Positions 58,869 to 64,000 of a stretch of DNA of 64,000 bases are shown here, one piece after another (positions within the stretch are counted from its first letter, which is position 1; each line of letters starts with the position of its first letter). The notes beneath the pieces are model-generated. The model was not told where the DNA came from, searched no databases, and was given only the letters and a program-made list of their open reading frames with translations. The position numbers and the translations under genes are program-made. Source of the stretch: Harmonia axyridis (taxonomy: Eukaryota > Arthropoda > Insecta > Coleoptera > Coccinellidae); NCBI RefSeq assembly GCF_914767665.1, contig NC_059504.1, forward strand, positions 12,030,501 to 12,094,500. Reading direction: 5' to 3'.

Positions 58869-59880
58869 AGTTGCCGAAAAATTACTATTTTCTCTATTTT
58901 TAAAGTTTTGCTCTCCCTGCCGCTACGCCACTGAGCTGCGGGGGAAGATGTACAGGACCCGATCGTTAATTTCTAGAATTAGCAACCCCCACCCTTCTGA
59001 ACAGCTGACTGGTCGCGCCTCTCGGTTCCCGACTCTCCCTTTCTATATTGATCCAGGCTGGCAGCCTCCCTGCGTTCAAAGGCATCTTTCCGGGATAACT
59101 CGCTTGCCAGTCTGAAACGTTCCCTCTTTGCCTTGCAGAAAAATTCAGATAAGGCTACATACAACGCCGCTGCGGCGGTTCACTGACTCATTGATCTGTT
59201 GTCGACGTTGTTTTATCGCTGTTTCTTATTGTTTGGATACCAGTAGTTTTTATCTAAACTGTCTCCGGTTCTTATTTATCATGCTGATTCGAAGTAATAC
59301 GGTTGGGTACTTGATAACTTTCCTTTTTGAGCGGTTTTGTTTGTTTATTGTTTCAGATAATGAACCTGAATGAGATTCTTTGAAATTTTTGGTTTTAAAA
59401 TCGTTTAGCTTCCTGAAATGCTCTATATAGATTTTCTCTATTTCGGTATCGTAATGAGTCCATTACAGTACTAAAAACAGTGCTGTTATGAACCCATTAA
59501 AGCATTGTTTTCAGTTATATTTTTCGTTTTGTGGTTGTCTACACTGACTTCTCCAATACTATCAAATTTCAACACACATCAATTGTCAATATAATATAAT
59601 TTGGATATAGCGAAATGATTTGCAATATTATTCCTCTAGTGGTGTTAAATCGATTTCGTCAGACATAATTCAAGAATTTAATGCGTAATTATAAATTATT
59701 TCAAAATTCGAAATGTACGATTTAAATTCAAATTCCGCAATGTGTCAATTTTCGTAACAGTCACACTAACTGCCAAGATACAATATAAAAGTCACTAGGA
59801 TGTAGTATCTCAATTGTTCATTGGATTACGACAAAATTTCACAAAACTTGACTGAAATGGAGAAAATACCGTCTAATATT
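58869..59880. other. No recognisable gene
   Basis: Begins with a less AT-rich patch (58900-59170) containing CTGCCGCTACGCCACTGAGC. No RNA fold or coding exon could be supported there. Confidence 0.45.
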
Positions 59881-59980
59881 CGTTGCAGAAGGCAATTCCA
59901 ACACTCATGCATTAGAAAACTTGCTCCTTCATCGCTCGTTTTCCAATTTCGCATTCGTGTTGGAACCCATTCTGCAACTT
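59881..59980. repeat. Hairpin MITE-like palindrome, about 100 bp
   Basis: CGTTGCAGAAGG..ATTCCAACAC is mirrored by GTGTTGGAACCCATTCTGCAA, and GAAAACTTGCTCC by CGCTCGTTTTC inside. The layout (GCAGAAGG outer, ACTCG/CTCGTTTT inner) parallels the hairpin tail of the 406-bp element. Confidence 0.7.
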
Positions 59981-60311
59981 GTTTTAGAATATACTTTTGA
60001 TATTCTATCGATTCATATTCTGTTACGAACAGTTGTAAAACACTTCACTCAATAAATCACTCAGGAGCGCCAGAGGGAAAATGAATGTGTTCCTAATGTT
60101 TGACTGATCCACGGAAAGCCACTTGGTGGTAATCCCGCTTAAACAGCTTCAAACAGCATTCGGAATCGACGATGCTTTTTTGCTTTGTTGTTGATGAAGC
60201 AGAATCTCAATAACACTCATCAAGATAAGGATTTGCTTCTAATTTTCAGTGATTTCCAAAAATTCAAAGCGTAAGATATGTTTTCTTGAAGTTGCTTTTA
60301 TGGTGAAACTA
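59981..60311. other. No recognisable gene
   Basis: Short spacer before the next transposon; nothing recognised. Confidence 0.4.
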
Positions 60312-61195
60312 AAGAGTGTTTTTTTAGAGCTATAGAACTTTAAATTGCGATGAAACAACGATGGATTATTCGATTGACATGAATTTTATTTATCCGCAAG
60401 ATAATCCTGTGGCATTACATTTTAAATATGATTTCTGGCATATGACCCCCACGGCTGGCTCAGATGTAGTCCAATCTGGACGTCCAATTTTCGATGACTT
60501 TTTCCAACATTTGTGGCCGTATATCGGCAAAAACACGGCGAATGTTGTCTTCAAAATGGTCAAGGGTTTGTGGTTTATCCGCATAGACCAATAACTTTAC
60601 ACAGCCCCACAGAAAATAGTCTAGCGGTGTTAAATCACAAGATCTTGGAGGCCAATTCACAGGCCCAAAACGTGAAATTAGGCGGTCACCAAACGTGTCT
60701 TTCAATAAATCGATTGTGGCACGAGCTGTGTGACATGTTGCGCCGTCTTGTTGGAACCACAGCTCCTGGACATCATGGTTGTTCAATTCAGGAATGAGAA
60801 AGTTAGTAATCATGGCTCTATACCGATCACCATTGGCTGTAACGTTCTGGCCATCATCGTTTTTGAAGAAGTACGGACCAATGATTCCACCAGCCCATAA
60901 AGCGCACCAAACAGTCAGTTTTTCTGGATGTAACGGTGTTTCGACATACACTTGAGGATTAGCTTCACTCCAAATGCGGCAGTTTTGTTTGTTGACGTAG
61001 TACGCCATACGTATTCCGCACAGAACTATTATTTTCGAAATAAAATTGCACTATTTGCAAGCGTTGTTCAGGCGTGAGTTTATTCATGATGAATTGCCAA
61101 ACCAAACCGAGAATAAATCACTTGATAGCTGTTAAATCGGTAGCCATCTTGAACAGTAATGCCAACTTAAAGTTATATACCTCGAAAAAAAAACA
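60312..61195 (-). mobile_element. DUF4817-type mariner-like element with both inverted ends, internally deleted
   Basis: The ends are GAGTGTTTTTTTAGAGCTAT at about 60312 and, from the right, GGGTGTTTTTTTTTCGAGGT at about 61195; both continue into ACTTTAA.TTG. Minus strand: ATG at about 61088 opens MNKLTPEQRLQIVQFYFENN and SSVRNT, which is fused by a deletion to AYYVNKQNCRIWSEANPQVY. Then VWCALWAGGIIGPYFF, LWFQQDGATCHTARATIDLL (second Asp), NWPPRSCDLTPLDYFLWGCV (third Asp), and DIRPQMLEKVIENWTSRLDY. A TGA then replaces the usual Arg codon before ASRGGHMPEIIFKM. The first catalytic Asp and most of the helix-turn-helix are deleted, so it is non-autonomous. Confidence 0.85.
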
Positions 61196-62495
61196 CCCGA
61201 TAGAAAAAAAATTCACAGTCTAGTGACGAATCTGGAAAACGTTTGATGGCGTCATTAAGGTATGACCTCAATTAGTTCATAACACAATCGTGTCACTACA
61301 CATTTTTAATTACACATTTTTAATGTCGTGTTTCTGTGTAGACAATTTTCAGAAATATAAGTTATTCAATTTTTTTTATTGAATTGTTACCTTCAAAATC
61401 ATTGGATAGTATTGTCGAACTAGAAGGATTAATGTAGTAAATCTCAGTTCCACGATAACGAATCTTCACAATGTTTTTTTTTTCTCTTGTCCAGTTACCA
61501 ATTCTCCGTACTTTTAATTCTACTGAGAGAATACGAGTTTGAAAATTTTCATTTCGAATTGTTAAATCAATTCGATACTTCCAATTCCAACGTTCTCTTT
61601 TTTCTTCAGTTTTTATGTTGGTATGGCCGGATTCCGCGACCTAATCTTTCATTCTTTCCTCAGGCCATTCCTTCCTACTTCATTGTCTTTTATCGATGAA
61701 TCGATACACTCTAAAACTCTCTCTCCTCGAACGGGAATTCTCTTTCATATCACGAAACAAGCCTTAGGCTGAAATCCTGCTGACCACACAGCTTTGCTTA
61801 TCATCTAGCTTCCTCTTCCGTTTTCATTCTGATATCCACGACATCAGTGTTATCTTTCAAAAGTATTTCGCCAACTTAAAACGTTCTAGGGATTTTTGGT
61901 ATTGGGCAACAGTGACAGAGGTGGTTTTGATAACAAGTATTCTTGGGAATTGGCGAATTGAAAAAATAACAATATCGTGGCTTTCATTGCATAAATGCAA
62001 TAAGTTAAACGTTCTAGGGGGAAATAGGAATTGGATGAGGAAAGTCCTAAAATATTTAATTTCATGACACTATTTCCAACTTAAGTTGAAAAAATCTTAT
62101 TATTCATTGATTTATGGTGTATCCTTCAAAGTATATCCTTTCAAAAATTAGACCGTCACGCCAATGAGTAAACCGAACATCAGCACTTATTTAAAAGGCA
62201 TTTCCAAGATCTGAATTAAATTCTCCCCGTAACTTTTCTTTAATATCTCACTAGGGGACGTTGTGCTATCAGAAATGTCAAATAATCGATTTGCAAAAGA
62301 TGAAGAGCATGTAATCATCATAAATTCAATTCCAATAGCCATCATTATGGTAACATTTCTGAACAAATTCACATAAAATTGAATTTCAGTTAAAATCTTA
62401 TCCTTTTTTTAATTCTGATGGCTGTGGATGTCTAATTCGCAAAATTTCATAAAAAAATTCTATTTTCACTTTTTTTCTAATGCAGAACAACTTTT
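61196..62495. other. No recognisable gene
   Basis: AT-rich. A TTTTTTTTTCTCTTGTCCAG acceptor-like string ends at 61496, but the sequence after it has no convincing exon. Confidence 0.5.
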
Positions 62496-62901
62496 CTCTA
62501 ATTCTGTGGTTATTCCGTTCATTCTTCCACATCTTGTAGAACAAAATCGTGCGAGAATATATCAGAAACGCACAGTTTTCATGGTTATATTTTATTATTC
62601 TATGTTGGTACTCCGAACTTTCCGCCACGGCTTTATCTGTCAATTCATCAATTTGGCTTAAAGAAATCAGTTCTGCCAACCAACATTTTTCAATGCAAAA
62701 ATCACTGAAATAAATTTATGGAAATATTTCATTAATTTCAATGGAAATGCAATGAATTAGAGAAAATAATGTATAATACTCGTACAGAAGGCTCATTCTA
62801 CCACTCGTTCATTCCAAAACTCGCCACTTCGTGGATCGTTTTTGAATTTTGAACTCGTGGAAGAATATCAATGCCTTCTGCACTTGTATTATAAATAACT
62901 A
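62496..62901 (+). mobile_element. 406-bp TT-flanked element, copy 3
   Basis: Same ends as copies 1 and 2 (CTCTAATTCTGTGG...AATAACTA). Its right-hand TT is shared with copy 4, so the two sit head to tail with only TT between them. The minus-strand frame ISLSQIDELTDKAVAESSEY is open. Confidence 0.85.
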
Positions 62902-62903
62902 TT

Positions 62904-63309
62904 CTCTAATTCTGTGGTTATTCCGTTCATTCTTCCACATCTTGTAGAACAAAATCGTGCGAGAATATATCAGAAACGCACAGTTTTCATGGTTATATTT
63001 TATTATTCTATGTTGGTACTCCGAACTTTCCGCCACGGCTTTATCTGTCAATTCATCAATTTGCCTTAAAGAAATCAGTTCTGCCAACCAACATTTTTCA
63101 ATGCAAAAATCACTAAATTATATTTATGGAAATATTTCATTAATTTCAATGAAAATGCAATGAATTAGAGAAAATAATGTATAATACTCGTACAGAAGGC
63201 TTATTCTACCACTCGTTCATTCCAAAACTCGCCACTTCGTGGCTCGTTTTTGAATTTTGAACTCGTGGAAGAATATCAATGCCTTCTGCACTTGTATTAT
63301 AAATAACTA
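62904..63309 (+). mobile_element. 406-bp TT-flanked element, copy 4
   Basis: Head-to-tail with copy 3, flanked by TT at 62902-62903 and 63310-63311. Very similar in sequence to copies 1-3 and of identical length. The minus-strand frame ISLRQIDELTDKAVAESSEY is open. Confidence 0.85.
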
Positions 63310-63311
63310 TT

Positions 63312-64000
63312 TTGAACCAATTATGATTCCATCCCGTTTTATGGTCGGTAGCAAACATGATGACTGTCAGTCTTTCAACCTCTATTCTGCAACTTGACAT
63401 CGATTGTCAAAGTTCCATAACCTTCAAAAACTTACTTCTCCTGATGTCTACTGTCAGATATATTATAGTACCCGAGTCAGCCTTGTTGGTGATAAATTCA
63501 ATGATTTCTGTAATTAATACGTAAACGACTTATCTCCTCTATTCTTTCAATTTTCAATTTTTGAGCGCTCGTCTCCTCAACGATCGTTCTCTCATTTTGT
63601 CGCAATATCTGTATTTTTCGAATTTTGATCAAGGTTCAATGGTTTGAAACGATAAAATTGATGATGTATCCTTATTCAAAATCGTTTCTGTCTGACCGTC
63701 CGTATACACGATGACTCACGAACGAAAAGAGCTAGAAACTCTTATATTTTTGAATACCTATTGTATCAATATAACATAGCTTCTGCCTTCTTTAGATTGA
63801 GTCATCTAATAAACGAGAAATCTCATGAAGGCTTTACAGTATTCATTACGTAATGTCATTCAATCCGACCTAACCAACTATAATAATATGCCATTTCGAT
63901 TCTCGCAGTGTAAATTCTTAAACTTTTATGATTGGTAAACGCAATATAAATTGACTCTGGCAGGTATTAAAGTCATAAAATCCTGATTCGTACAGTCTTC
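63312..64000. other. No recognisable gene
   Basis: Ends the window. Contains the second copy of the CCGTCCGTATACACGAT motif at about 63697. Confidence 0.5.

Noticed and set aside
58900..59170. GC-richer patch that might hold a small RNA gene
   Set aside because: No tRNA clover-leaf, internal promoter boxes or snRNA-like motif could be made out.

Overview
This is eukaryotic, almost certainly insect, DNA. It is AT-rich, has intron-split coding exons with canonical GT-AG splice sites, and is packed with insect-type DNA transposons: several mariner lineages, hAT, Tc1-like, a THAP-bearing MITE, fold-back elements and CAGGGTG-ended repeats. Fragments of Jockey/R1-like LINEs are also present. The repeat spectrum resembles beetle genomes, but that is an impression from memory and not a test. 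No rRNA, tRNA, CRISPR array or prokaryotic operon was recognised.

The one convincing host gene lies on the + strand. Five coding exons link with consistent splice phases: 23774-24000, 27230-27537, 29206-29386, 34638-37020 and 41293-41358, giving 1054 complete codons plus a split codon at each end. Both gene ends are missing: the first exon shown needs one base from an upstream exon and the last ends in phase 1. The product is a long, low-complexity, Pro/Ser-rich intracellular protein with a YMSM motif, several polyproline stretches, a run of about eight 11-residue SR repeats and basic Ser/Arg-rich C-terminal segments. I cannot name it. It looks like a cytoskeletal or signalling scaffold. A possible small upstream exon is at 4604-4704.

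Layout. 1-23.7 kb, upstream intron or intergenic: Tc1-like remnant (left edge), three pieces of mariner type A, a hAT remnant with TCAAG subterminal repeats, a polypyrimidine microsatellite, two LINE 3' fragments, an irritans-type mariner abutting a cecropia-type mariner, a THAP MITE, and a mariner interrupted by a 672-bp fold-back. 23.8-41.4 kb, gene body: the introns hold a 423-bp tandem duplication that copies the exon's donor splice site, two copies of a 406-bp element flanked by TT, and a palindrome of about 1.5 kb whose left arm was hit by a 2.95-kb hAT element. 41.4-64 kb, downstream intron or intergenic: a 916-bp fold-back, two irritans mariners, three DUF4817-type mariner-like fragments, another type-A mariner, a 734-bp palindrome, small hairpin MITEs, and a tandem pair of the 406-bp element.

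All autonomous elements seen carry frameshifts, stops or deletions, so none looks active as read. The hAT comes closest: ends, target duplication, intron and most of the transposase are intact, with one apparent frameshift. Family calls come from residue patterns I recognise; no database search was run.
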